Source of the DNA: Betaproteobacteria bacterium HGW-Betaproteobacteria-14
Lineage (GTDB): Bacteria > Pseudomonadota > Gammaproteobacteria > Burkholderiales > Rhodocyclaceae
NCBI GenBank assembly: GCA_002840845.1
Contig: PHCS01000010.1
Location: forward strand, 1 to 59,377
Direction of reading: 5' to 3'
Length of the DNA: 59,377 nt
Part shown: positions 8,602-16,127 of the stretch, one piece after another
Layout: every line of letters begins with the position of its first letter
Numbering within the stretch: the first letter of the stretch is position 1
Notes under the pieces: generated by a model
What the model was told of the DNA's origin: nothing
Seen by the model: the letters and a program-made list of their open reading frames with translations, nothing else
The model's database searches: none
Program-made: the position numbers and the translations under genes

Positions 8602-9807
8602 ATGTTCTGGCAGAAGCAACTCGACAATTTCGCCGCCCGCATGAGCCGGCACAACGTGCCGCTTCAGCTGCGCCTGTGGGGCGGGCACGAAGTGGCGCTG
8701 GGACACCCCACCCGCGTCACCTTCGAGATCAAGACAGTGCGTGCACTGCGCCGCCTGCTGCGCCCCTCCATGGCCTCGCTGGGACAAGCCTATGTCGAAG
8801 GAGAAATCGACATCCAGGGCGCCATCGATGACGTGATCGCCGTCGCGGCGCAGCTCTCGGCCCATGTCGGCAGGCAGGTGCGGCGCGCGGCGCGGATGGT
8901 GCGCCATACCCGCCGCATCGATGCCGAAGCGATTGCCTACCATTACGACGTCTCGAACGATTTCTACCGCCTCTGGCTGGATGAGCAGATGGTGTATTCC
9001 AGCGCCTACTTTCACCATCCCGACGACAGCCTCGAGCAGGCGCAGATTCAAAAACTCGATCACATCCTGGGCAAGCTGTGCCTGCAACCGGGGCAGCGCC
9101 TGCTCGATATCGGCTGCGGCTGGGGCGCGCTGGTGTTGCGGGCGGCCCAGCGCTACGGCGTGCGCGCCGTCGGCATCACGCTGTCACGGAACCAGCATGG
9201 CCTGGCGCGGCAGCGCGTTGCTGCGGCCGGTCTGGAAGACCGGGTGGAGATCCGTTTGCAGGATTATCGTGACGTCAGCGAAACATTCGACCGCATCGCC
9301 AGCGTCGGCATGTTCGAGCATGTCGGCCTGAAGAATCTGCGCGGCTATTTCGCCAAGATCCGCCAGCTGCTGGCCGAGGACGGCATCTGCCTGAACCACG
9401 GCATCACCTCGACCGACCCGAACTCGGCCGAGTCGCCCTTCGGCGGCGGCGATTTCATCGACCGCTACGTTTTCCCGAATGGCGAACTTCCCCATATCGG
9501 CTATCTGTTGAAGGAACTGACGGCCGCCGGACTGGAAGCGACAGACGTGGAGAACCTGCGCCGCCACTACGCGCTCACCGCGCGGCATTGGAGCCGGCGT
9601 TTCGAGCGGCACGATGCGGAAATCAAGGCCCTGATCGGAGAGAAACGCTACCGCATCTGGCGCACCTACCTCGCCGGTTGCGCCTACGGTTTCGAGCACG
9701 GCTGGGTGAGCCTGCATCAGGTTCTCGCCGTCAAGGGCGGCGGCGCGGAGCGCAATCCCCTGCCCTGGACGCGGGACTACATGTACCCGGTCGACAGGCC
9801 GGAATAG
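8602..9807 (+). CDS. cfa: Cyclopropane-fatty-acyl-phospholipid synthase family
   Basis: A 401-residue SAM-dependent enzyme that methylenates cis double bonds of membrane phospholipid acyl chains. The SAM motif is LLDIGCGWGALVLRAA (about residue 167), preceded by YDVSNDFYRLWLDEQMVYSSAYF, the fatty-acid-site signature of the family. FDRIASVGMFEHVG and GGDFIDRYVFPNGELPHIGY are further conserved blocks. I start at 8602 (MFWQKQLDNF), which has GGGAGGG just upstream. A start at 8569 would add 11 residues without a ribosome site. It stands alone between divergent and convergent minus-strand genes. Confidence 0.92.
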   Translation: MFWQKQLDNFAARMSRHNVPLQLRLWGGHEVALGHPTRVTFEIKTVRALRRLLRPSMASLGQAYVEGEIDIQGAIDDVIAVAAQLSAHVGRQVRRAARMVRHTRRIDAEAIAYHYDVSNDFYRLWLDEQMVYSSAYFHHPDDSLEQAQIQKLDHILGKLCLQPGQRLLDIGCGWGALVLRAAQRYGVRAVGITLSRNQHGLARQRVAAAGLEDRVEIRLQDYRDVSETFDRIASVGMFEHVGLKNLRGYFAKIRQLLAEDGICLNHGITSTDPNSAESPFGGGDFIDRYVFPNGELPHIGYLLKELTAAGLEATDVENLRRHYALTARHWSRRFERHDAEIKALIGEKRYRIWRTYLAGCAYGFEHGWVSLHQVLAVKGGGAERNPLPWTRDYMYPVDRPE

Positions 9808-9830
9808 GCCAATCCGGAACGGGCGGCCCG

Positions 9831-10091
9831 CTACTCCCGGAAGCGGAAGCTCTTGTCTCGCGTCTGGCCCATGCTGGGCGGGAGCGGCGCCCCGTTCCCC
9901 TGGCTGACCGCCACGCGACGCTGTTCGCAGCGCCGCAGCACTTCACGCTGCTGATCGTCCGTGTACGCCACCCACCAATCGCGCTCGTCCTGAGTGCGAA
10001 AGCAGCCCTTGCACAGGCCGATGGCCTCGTCCATTTCGCACACCTTGACGCAGGGCGAACGCACAGCAGTCGGGGTGGAGGTTCCGTTCAT
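9831..10091 (-). CDS. DUF1289 domain protein
   Basis: An 86-residue protein with the DUF1289 signature SPCVKVCEMD ... LCKGCFRTQDERDWW: four cysteines in C-x3-C and C-x2-C pairs, probably binding a metal ion. Proteins of this size and pattern are widespread in Proteobacteria as small Fe-S or zinc-binding accessory proteins of unknown role. It converges with cfa (23 bp apart) and diverges from the hemolysin-III gene. Confidence 0.88.
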   Translation of the reverse strand: MNGTSTPTAVRSPCVKVCEMDEAIGLCKGCFRTQDERDWWVAYTDDQQREVLRRCEQRRVAVSQGNGAPLPPSMGQTRDKSFRFRE

Positions 10092-10226
10092 CGTTCCATC
10101 TCCAAGCGTCGTAACGAAATCAGTCTAGCAGGGGGTGGGAATGGGCACAGCCCCCCAATTCATCGGACATGGCGGGGGTATACTGTTTTTTTAGGCCGGA
10201 TAACAAGTTGCCGGCAAAGGATTTGC

Positions 10227-10895
10227 ATGACCACATTGCCCGCTCTCCCCAGCTACACCCTGCGCGAAGAAATCGCCAACAGCGTCACGCACGGCGTTGG
10301 CATCCTGCTGGCCGTCGCCGGACTGGTGGTGCTGACGGCCTTCGCCGCGAAATACGGCGACGCCTGGCATATCGTCGGATGCGCGGTCTTCGGCGCATCG
10401 CTGATCCTCTGCTTCACCACCTCCACCCTCTATCACAGCGTGCGCGTCGAGCACCTCAAGCGCGCCCTGCGCGCGCTCGACCACTCCGCCATCTTTCTCC
10501 TCATCGCCGGCACCTACACGCCCTTCCTGCTGGTGAACCTGCGCGGCCCCTGGGGCTGGTCGCTCTTCGCCGTCATCTGGACGCTGACTTTTGCCGGCAT
10601 CGTGCTGCGCCTGGCGCTGAAGGGCCGTCTGCACGGCCTGGTGGTGTCGATCTACTTAGCCATGGGCTGGGCAGTCGTGGTCGCCGCCAAGCCCATGCTC
10701 GCGCACGTCGGCACCGGCGGCCTGGTGCTGCTGGCGGCGGGCGGCCTCGCCTACACGGCCGGCGTGGTCTTCTACAAGTGGCGGCGCCTGCCCTACAACC
10801 ACGCCATCTGGCACGGTTTCGTGCTGGCCGGCGCGGCGCTGCATTTTTTCGCCGTGCTCTTCTACGTCATTCCCTGGCCTGTAGCGGCCACCTGA
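10227..10895 (+). CDS. Hemolysin III / PAQR family membrane protein
   Basis: The ATG at 10227 has AAAGGA five bases upstream and starts MTTLPALPSYTLREEIANSV, the usual N-terminus of the YqfA/TrhA family. The 222 residues form seven membrane segments. Family residues are visible: SVTHGVGILLA early, STLYHSV (the Ser/His site), ALDHSAIFLLIAGTYTPF, and a late histidine cluster in NHAIWHGFVLAGAALHF. These Ser, Asp and His residues form a metal site in PAQR-type hydrolases. A TATACT hexamer at 10179-10184 is a possible -10 element. Role in membrane homeostasis is inferred from the family. Confidence 0.9.
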   Translation: MTTLPALPSYTLREEIANSVTHGVGILLAVAGLVVLTAFAAKYGDAWHIVGCAVFGASLILCFTTSTLYHSVRVEHLKRALRALDHSAIFLLIAGTYTPFLLVNLRGPWGWSLFAVIWTLTFAGIVLRLALKGRLHGLVVSIYLAMGWAVVVAAKPMLAHVGTGGLVLLAAGGLAYTAGVVFYKWRRLPYNHAIWHGFVLAGAALHFFAVLFYVIPWPVAAT

Positions 10896-10907
10896 GGCCT
10901 GTGGCAC

Positions 10908-10961
10908 ACTGGTGCCCGCACTTGATTCCAGGGTACTGGTGCCCGATTTTGATTCTAGGGT
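10908..10961. repeat. 27-bp imperfect tandem duplication
   Basis: Two adjacent 27-base copies (10908-10934 and 10935-10961) begin ACTGGTGCCCG and end GATTCYAGGGT, differing at four positions by direct comparison. They fill the gap between the hemolysin-III gene and the VOC gene. Confidence 0.8.
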
Positions 10962-11015
10962 ACAGCCGCCCGACCCGCCCAAGAGCGAGGTAGCAACCGC
11001 CCGAAGGAGAACTGC

Positions 11016-11438
11016 ATGGCTTCTATGCCCCCGTTCCACCTCGCCTTTCCCGTCACCGACCTCGCGCGCGCACGCGAGTTCTACGGCAAGTTCCTCGGCT
11101 GCCCGGAAGGGCGCAGTTCCGACGAGTGGGTGGACTTCAATTTCCGCGGGCACCAGATCGTTGCCCACCTGGTCAAGCGCATGGGCACGGACGACCCGAC
11201 CAACACCGTCGACGGCAAGCAGGTGCCGGTGCGCCACTTCGGCCTGGTGCTGCCGATGGATGAATGGATGCGGCTATCCGAGCGCTTCCGCGCCGCCGGC
11301 ATGGAGTTCGTCATCGAGCCCTACGTGCGCTTCAAGGGCCAGCCGGGCGAGCAGGCGACGATGTTCCTCATGGATCCCTTCGGCAACGCCCTGGAGTTCA
11401 AGGCCTTCAGCGATCCTGCGCGACTGTTCGCCAAATAG
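11016..11438 (+). CDS. VOC (glyoxalase/bleomycin-resistance fold) protein
   Basis: A 140-residue single-domain VOC protein made of two beta-alpha-beta3 repeats. The first starts [19 protein letters not shown] and the second [16 protein letters not shown]. The closing [16 protein letters not shown] is the usual C-terminal metal-ligand (Glu) strand. His and Glu residues at the canonical positions suggest it may bind a divalent metal and act as a dioxygenase or lyase, but the substrate cannot be read from sequence. A GAAGGAG ribosome site precedes the ATG. Confidence 0.85.
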   Translation: MASMPPFHLAFPVTDLARAREFYGKFLGCPEGRSSDEWVDFNFRGHQIVAHLVKRMGTDDPTNTVDGKQVPVRHFGLVLPMDEWMRLSERFRAAGMEFVIEPYVRFKGQPGEQATMFLMDPFGNALEFKAFSDPARLFAK

Positions 11439-11448
11439 CGCCGCAAGC

Positions 11449-11488
11449 TTTCACGTTTTTTTCACGCCAGATTGAGGCGGGCTTGACG
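11449..11488 (+). promoter_or_regulatory. Phased 7-mer array, probable response-regulator operator
   Basis: Four 7-mers start exactly 11 bp apart: TTTCACG (11449), TTTCACG (11460), ATTGAGG (11471) and CTTGACG (11482). Direct repeats with an 11-bp period are the classic binding pattern of OmpR-family regulators. The array ends 44 bp before the transferase ATG at 11533, and a TATGGC hexamer at 11504 could be the -10. A matching array occurs at 15417-15456. The regulator is likely the one encoded at 13467 (inference). Confidence 0.65.
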
Positions 11489-11532
11489 GCCCGCTTGCTA
11501 CGGTATGGCCCGTTCGCTTTCGGAGCCATGCC

Positions 11533-13419
11533 ATGCCCGCACTGCCCGCCACCCGGCAACTCAACCGCTACTTCCTGATCTCCTGGCTGCTGGCTGCCGT
11601 CCTGGTTGCCAGCCTGCAGGGCGCCAGCCAGTTCGCAACGCCCGCCGTCGCCGGCTGGACCCTGGCCGCCACGCTCAGCTACGCCTTCATCTATCTGCTG
11701 CCGGCGTTGCTGTTCACCCACCTGCTGCGCAGGCTTTTGGCGGCGTTCCCCGTGCGGGGTGCCGGGATCCTGCTGGTGGCCGTCGCCGTCATCCTGACCG
11801 GACTGACCCAGACGCTGCTGTTCGCCGATCACCTCATCCGCAACATGTACGGCTTCCACATCAACGGCTTCGTGGTCGACCTGGTCCTCACACCCGGCGG
11901 CATCGCCGCCCTGGGGGCAGGCTTCAGCACCTATGTCGCCGCCGGCCTGGCCGTGCTCGCCCTCCTCTCGGCGCAGGCCGTTGCCTATGCCTGGGTGACG
12001 CGGCGCGACGGGCTCGGCCGCTGGACCGCGCGCATCCGCTGGCGCTGGGTGCTGCTGGCCGTGGCCCTGCTGAGCACCGGCGAGCGCGTGGCCTATGGCT
12101 ACAGCGCGGCGACCAACTTCCAGCCGATTCTCTTCGCCAGCGAGCACTATCCGCTCTATCAGCCGCTCACCTTCCGCAAGCTGGCCAAGGCGCTCGGCAT
12201 CGAGTCGAACGCCGGCGCGGATGCGCAAAGCCTGCGCCTGAAGGAAGGCCAGCTCGCCTACCCGCTGGCACCGCTGCGCATCGATGCGCCGAAGGCGCCC
12301 CTGAACATCGTCTGGCTGGTCGCCGAGTCGCTACGCTTCGACATGCTCGACCCGCAGGTCATGCCCAGGCTATGGGCGCTCTCCAACGACGCCCTGCGCC
12401 TGGAAAAGCATTACAGCGGCGGCAACCTGACGCAGATGGGCGTCTTCTCCATGTTCTACGGCCTCTATGGCAACAACTGGTTTCCCATGCACGCCGCCCG
12501 ACGGGCGCCGGTGCTGATGGACGTGCTGCAGCAGCAGCACTACCAGTTCAGCCTCAACACCAGCCAGCGCTTCACCTACCCGGCGTTCGACAAAACGATC
12601 TTCGCCAACATGCGTCCGCAGGACATGCATGCGCTGGAAGGCGGCGCGCCGCCCTGGCAGCGCGACGCGAAGAACATCGACGACATCCTCGGCTTCATCG
12701 ACCGGCGCGATCCCGCGCGGCCTTTCATGACCTACATGTTCTTCGAGTCGACCCACGCCCCCTACGACTTCCCGCCACAGGCCGTTATCGCCCGGCCGTA
12801 TCTGGAGGACTTCAATTACCTGACTGCGGACTTCAAGCAGGACATCGGGCAGATCAAGAACCGCTACATCAACGCCGCCCACCACATCGACGACCAGATC
12901 GGGCGCGTCGTCGACCATCTGCGCAAGTACGGCCTGCTCGACAAAACCGTCATCATCGTGCTGGGCGATCACGGCGAGGAGTTCATGGAGCGCGGCCGCT
13001 GGGGGCACAGCGCGGAGTTCAACCGCTTCCAGACCGGCACCCCGGCGGTGATCCGCGTGCCCGGCCAGGCGCCACGGGTCGTGCGCGGCATCAGCAGCCA
13101 CCTCGACATCCCGGCCACGCTGATGCCACTGCTCGGGGTGAAGAACCCGTCCGCCGACTACTCCAGCGGCTACGACCTGCTGGCGCCGGATTTCCACCGC
13201 GACTATGCCGTTGCCGCGGACTGGAACCGCATCGCCTATCTCGGCAATGACTTCAAGGTGTCCTTCCCCATCAATGCCCTCGGCGCCGCACGCAATGAAG
13301 TCACCGATGGCGACGATCGCCCGTTGGTCGAATCCTCCGGTGCGCTCAAGGCAATCCGCGCGGCCATGCTCGAAATCATGGCCAACCTGACGCGCTTCAC
13401 CCGCCACCAACCATCCTGA
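11533..13419 (+). CDS. Membrane-anchored sulfatase-fold transferase (YejM/LTA-synthase-like), paralog 1
   Basis: A 628-residue inner membrane protein with about five N-terminal membrane spans (residues ~10-190) and a periplasmic alkaline-phosphatase-superfamily domain from about residue 255. Active-site features are intact by eye: a metal-ligand Glu in NIVWLVAESLRFDML, the nucleophile Thr in SGGNLTQMGVFSMFYGLY, Asp-His in LGDHGEEFMERGRWGH, and a distal His. The architecture resembles YejM/PbgA and lipoteichoic-acid-synthase-like phosphoglycerol transferases. It lies directly upstream of a two-component system and has a phased operator array before it. A role in modifying or monitoring outer-membrane glycolipid is inferred; the substrate is unknown. 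A clear paralog starts at 16128. Confidence 0.85.
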   Translation: MPALPATRQLNRYFLISWLLAAVLVASLQGASQFATPAVAGWTLAATLSYAFIYLLPALLFTHLLRRLLAAFPVRGAGILLVAVAVILTGLTQTLLFADHLIRNMYGFHINGFVVDLVLTPGGIAALGAGFSTYVAAGLAVLALLSAQAVAYAWVTRRDGLGRWTARIRWRWVLLAVALLSTGERVAYGYSAATNFQPILFASEHYPLYQPLTFRKLAKALGIESNAGADAQSLRLKEGQLAYPLAPLRIDAPKAPLNIVWLVAESLRFDMLDPQVMPRLWALSNDALRLEKHYSGGNLTQMGVFSMFYGLYGNNWFPMHAARRAPVLMDVLQQQHYQFSLNTSQRFTYPAFDKTIFANMRPQDMHALEGGAPPWQRDAKNIDDILGFIDRRDPARPFMTYMFFESTHAPYDFPPQAVIARPYLEDFNYLTADFKQDIGQIKNRYINAAHHIDDQIGRVVDHLRKYGLLDKTVIIVLGDHGEEFMERGRWGHSAEFNRFQTGTPAVIRVPGQAPRVVRGISSHLDIPATLMPLLGVKNPSADYSSGYDLLAPDFHRDYAVAADWNRIAYLGNDFKVSFPINALGAARNEVTDGDDRPLVESSGALKAIRAAMLEIMANLTRFTRHQPS

Positions 13420-13466
13420 TCGCGCCGGTGGTAGGCTTGCCGCTGAAGAAAGGGGATTCGGCGGCG

Positions 13467-14150
13467 ATGCGACTGCTGGTGGTGGAAGACAACCGCGACA
13501 TTCTGGCCAACCTGGCGGACTACCTCGCTCTCAAGGGCTACGAGGTGGATTGCGCGCAGGACGGCCTGACCGGCCTGCACCTGGCGGCGACGCAGCACTA
13601 CGACCTGATCGTGCTCGACGTCATGCTGCCGGGCATGGACGGCTACTCGCTGTGCCAGCGCCTGCGCGAGGGCGAGCGGCGCGAGACGCCGGTGATCATG
13701 CTCACTGCGCGCGATGCACTGGACGACCGCCTGCAAGGCTTCCGTACCGGCGCGGACGACTACCTCACCAAGCCCTTCGCCCTGCCCGAGCTGGCGGCGC
13801 GCATCGAGGCGGTGCTCAAGCGCACCCGCGCCGGCGGACGCCGGCTCCTGAAGGTGGCCGACCTGACCTACGACCTCGACACGCTCGAAGTGACCCGCGC
13901 CGGCCAGCCCCTCAAGATCGGGCCCTTCGCCCTCAAGCTGCTTGCCGTGCTCATGCAGAAGAGCCCGGCGGTGGCCACGCGCGAAGCGCTCGAGGCGGCG
14001 CTGTGGGGCGACGCCCCGCCCGACAGCGACAGCCTGCGCAGCCACATCCACACCCTGCGCCAGCAGATCGACAAGCCCTTCCCCAGGCCCCTGCTGCATA
14101 CCGTGCATGGCGTCGGCTTCCGCCTGGCCGATGGCGGCGAAACGGAATGA
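13467..14150 (+). CDS. OmpR-family response regulator (PmrA/QseB/ColR-like)
   Basis: I start at MRLLVVEDNRD (13467), the usual receiver N-terminus, rather than at 13428. The receiver has acidic residues E7/D8, the phospho-acceptor Asp at residue 51 (LIVLDVMLPGMDGY), the TA pair in IMLTARDALDD and the Lys of DDYLTKPF. The C-terminal winged helix ends LRSHIHTLRQQIDKPF ... HTVHGVGFRLAD. Total length is 227 residues. Its stop overlaps the kinase ATG, so the pair is co-translated. Neighbouring lipid-A-type transferases and two phased repeat arrays suggest that it controls envelope modification genes. Confidence 0.93.
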   Translation: MRLLVVEDNRDILANLADYLALKGYEVDCAQDGLTGLHLAATQHYDLIVLDVMLPGMDGYSLCQRLREGERRETPVIMLTARDALDDRLQGFRTGADDYLTKPFALPELAARIEAVLKRTRAGGRRLLKVADLTYDLDTLEVTRAGQPLKIGPFALKLLAVLMQKSPAVATREALEAALWGDAPPDSDSLRSHIHTLRQQIDKPFPRPLLHTVHGVGFRLADGGETE

Positions 14151-15421
14151 AGAGCCGGCACAGCCTGGCGCGACGCATCGTCATCGTCTTCGTGCTGCTG
14201 ACGCTCGTCGTCTCGAGCCTGTTTTCCCTTGTCGTGATGCAGGCGGTCTCCTATACCGAGGACTACCTCTCGGAGCCCTCGATGCGCGCACGCCTCAACG
14301 AGATCGTCGCGGCCGCTGCAAAGGGGCAGTCCGTCCCGCTGGACAAGGACATGCAGCTGTTCATCGTCGGCCCGGACGGCAAGCCGCCGCTGCCCGCCTG
14401 GCTCGCCCGGGTCGGCCCCGGTTTCCAGGAAGCCTCGCGTGATGGACTCGAACATCACGTCCTCGTCAACGACGTGGCCGGCACGCGCTACGTGCTGGTA
14501 CAGGACCAGGAAGAGTTCGAGCGCCGCGAGACCATGCTGCTCGACTTCCTCCTCGCTGCCATCCTTTTCAGCGTCATCGCGGCATGGGCGCTGGGCGCGC
14601 GCATCGCCAGGCGCGTCATTGCGCCCGTGGTCCGTCTGGCCGGACAGGTGCAGCATCGCGAACAGCTCCTGCCGCTGGCACCACCGCTGGCTTCCGACTA
14701 TGCGCCCGACGAAGTCGGCACCCTCGCCGCCGCTTTCGACACCGCCCTGGGCAAGCTCCAGCAGGCCCTGCAGCGCGAGCGCCTGTTCACCAGCGACGTC
14801 AGCCATGAACTGCGCACCCCGCTCATGGTGATCGAAAGCTCCTGCGAGCTGATGCTCGCGCAGGGAGTGGGCGACGCACGCCAGGAAACGACCGTCCGGC
14901 GCATCCTCGCCTCCTGCGTGGAGATGCGCGAACTGGTGGCCACCTTCCTCGAGCTGGCGCGCGCGCCGGAAAGTCAGCCGCTGGGGGACGGCGGCGAGGC
15001 AGGCCTGCAGGCGCTTGCCGACGAACTGATCGCGCGCTTCCGCGGCGAAGCACAGGCGCGCGGACTGGAACTGTCGCTGGAATTGGAAAGCGGGGGCGAG
15101 GGGCGCTATCCCGCGCCGCTGTTGCGGGCCATCCTTTCCAACCTGCTGCGCAACGCGATCCACTACACCGACAAGGGCTTCGTCCGCCTGGTGCTGCGTC
15201 GCGGCGGCTTCAGCGTGTGCGATTCGGGCGTGGGCATCCCGCGCGAGCAGCGCGACGCGGTCTTCCTGCCCTTCGTGCGCGGCGATGCCACGCGCGGCGA
15301 CGGCCTCGGACTGGGCCTGTCGCTGGTGCAGCGCATCTGCCAGCGCCAGGGCTGGCGCATCCGTCTGGAGGAAAGCCGGGGCGGCGGCTGCGAATTCCGC
15401 GTGGATTTTTATCCGGCTTGA
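14147..15421 (+). CDS. Sensor histidine kinase
   Basis: A 424-residue membrane kinase starting at the ATG that overlaps the regulator stop (ATGA). Two membrane spans (residues ~11-32 and ~130-150) bracket a short periplasmic sensor of about 95 residues, followed by a HAMP-like linker. The phospho-acceptor His is residue 220 (FTSDVSHELRTPLMVIES). The ATPase has the N box LLRNAIHYTD, the G1 box DSGVGIP and the G2 box GDGLGLGLSLV. The short sensor resembles PmrB/ColS-type metal or cationic-peptide sensors, but the ligand cannot be deduced. The gene's last bases form the first copy of a phased operator array. Confidence 0.92.
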   Translation: MKSRHSLARRIVIVFVLLTLVVSSLFSLVVMQAVSYTEDYLSEPSMRARLNEIVAAAAKGQSVPLDKDMQLFIVGPDGKPPLPAWLARVGPGFQEASRDGLEHHVLVNDVAGTRYVLVQDQEEFERRETMLLDFLLAAILFSVIAAWALGARIARRVIAPVVRLAGQVQHREQLLPLAPPLASDYAPDEVGTLAAAFDTALGKLQQALQRERLFTSDVSHELRTPLMVIESSCELMLAQGVGDARQETTVRRILASCVEMRELVATFLELARAPESQPLGDGGEAGLQALADELIARFRGEAQARGLELSLELESGGEGRYPAPLLRAILSNLLRNAIHYTDKGFVRLVLRRGGFSVCDSGVGIPREQRDAVFLPFVRGDATRGDGLGLGLSLVQRICQRQGWRIRLEESRGGGCEFRVDFYPA

Positions 15422-15456
15422 CGCTTTTTTCACGCCGGCTTGACGCGGCACTCACG
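15417..15456 (+). promoter_or_regulatory. Second phased 7-mer array, probable response-regulator operator
   Basis: Four 7-mers start 11 bp apart: CTTGACG (15417, overlapping the kinase stop codon), TTTCACG (15428), CTTGACG (15439) and ACTCACG (15450). The array ends 47 bp before the methyltransferase ATG at 15504, nearly the same geometry as the array before 11533. A CATACAG hexamer region at 15465-15471 may be the -10. Confidence 0.65.
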
Positions 15457-15503
15457 GGACGGCGCATACAGTGCGCGGCAGTCGATCCCGTGGACTGCCC
15501 CTC

Positions 15504-16100
15504 ATGCCCGATTCCACCTCTTCGCCGGTCACCTTGTCCTTCGCGGACGGGGACGACCTCGCCCTCCCGGATGTCCAGCCGCGCTGGCATCTGGGCCGGC
15601 TTGCCCGCCGCATCGAATGCTGGCGGGAACATCAGCTTATCCGCAATGCGCTCGAACTGGCCGGCGATCCGACGCTGGTGCTGGACCTGTCCCGCGTCAC
15701 CGGCCGCTACTGGCCGGTGCTGGCCGAGCACCCCAGCCGGGTAATCATCGCCGCCGCAGACTCCCCCGCCCAGTTCGAGGCAAGACGGCAGCGACACCCG
15801 CCGGCGCAGCGCGAGCACATCCGCGTGCTGCCAGCCTCCGCATTCGCTTTCGACCTCCCCGACAAGTCCGTGGATTGCGTGTTCTGCATGCGGCCGATGG
15901 CCGGTAACGGCAGGCGGGGCGCCATCCTGCGCGAACTGCATCGCGTCACGCGCGATGCCGTGATTCTTGCCGCCAGGGCCGGGGATGTCGGTTCATTCCA
16001 GCGGGATTTCACCGCAGCAGGATTCCGCCTCCGCGGCCGCTTCGACTTTCTGCCCCTGTTTTCGGCAGCGCAGGTAGCCGTCCTGCGCAAATCGAATTGA
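15504..16100 (+). CDS. SAM-methyltransferase-fold protein with degenerate motif I
   Basis: I start at MPDSTSSPVTLSFADGDDL (15504); the 15471 start lies inside the promoter region. The 198 residues follow the class I methyltransferase plan (helix YWPVLAEH after motif I, then RVIIAAADSPAQFEAR, later AFDLPDKSVDCVFCMRPM and ILRELHRVTRDAVILAAR). Motif I, normally D-x-G-x-G-x-G or D-x-P-C-G-T-G in this branch, reads LVLDLSRVTGRYW. The glycine-rich loop is therefore largely lost and SAM binding may be weak or absent. Position between sensor kinase and transferase genes suggests a role in the same envelope pathway (inference). Confidence 0.7.
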   Translation: MPDSTSSPVTLSFADGDDLALPDVQPRWHLGRLARRIECWREHQLIRNALELAGDPTLVLDLSRVTGRYWPVLAEHPSRVIIAAADSPAQFEARRQRHPPAQREHIRVLPASAFAFDLPDKSVDCVFCMRPMAGNGRRGAILRELHRVTRDAVILAARAGDVGSFQRDFTAAGFRLRGRFDFLPLFSAAQVAVLRKSN

Positions 16101-16127
16101 CTCATGACAAATCAGGAGACATGCGAC

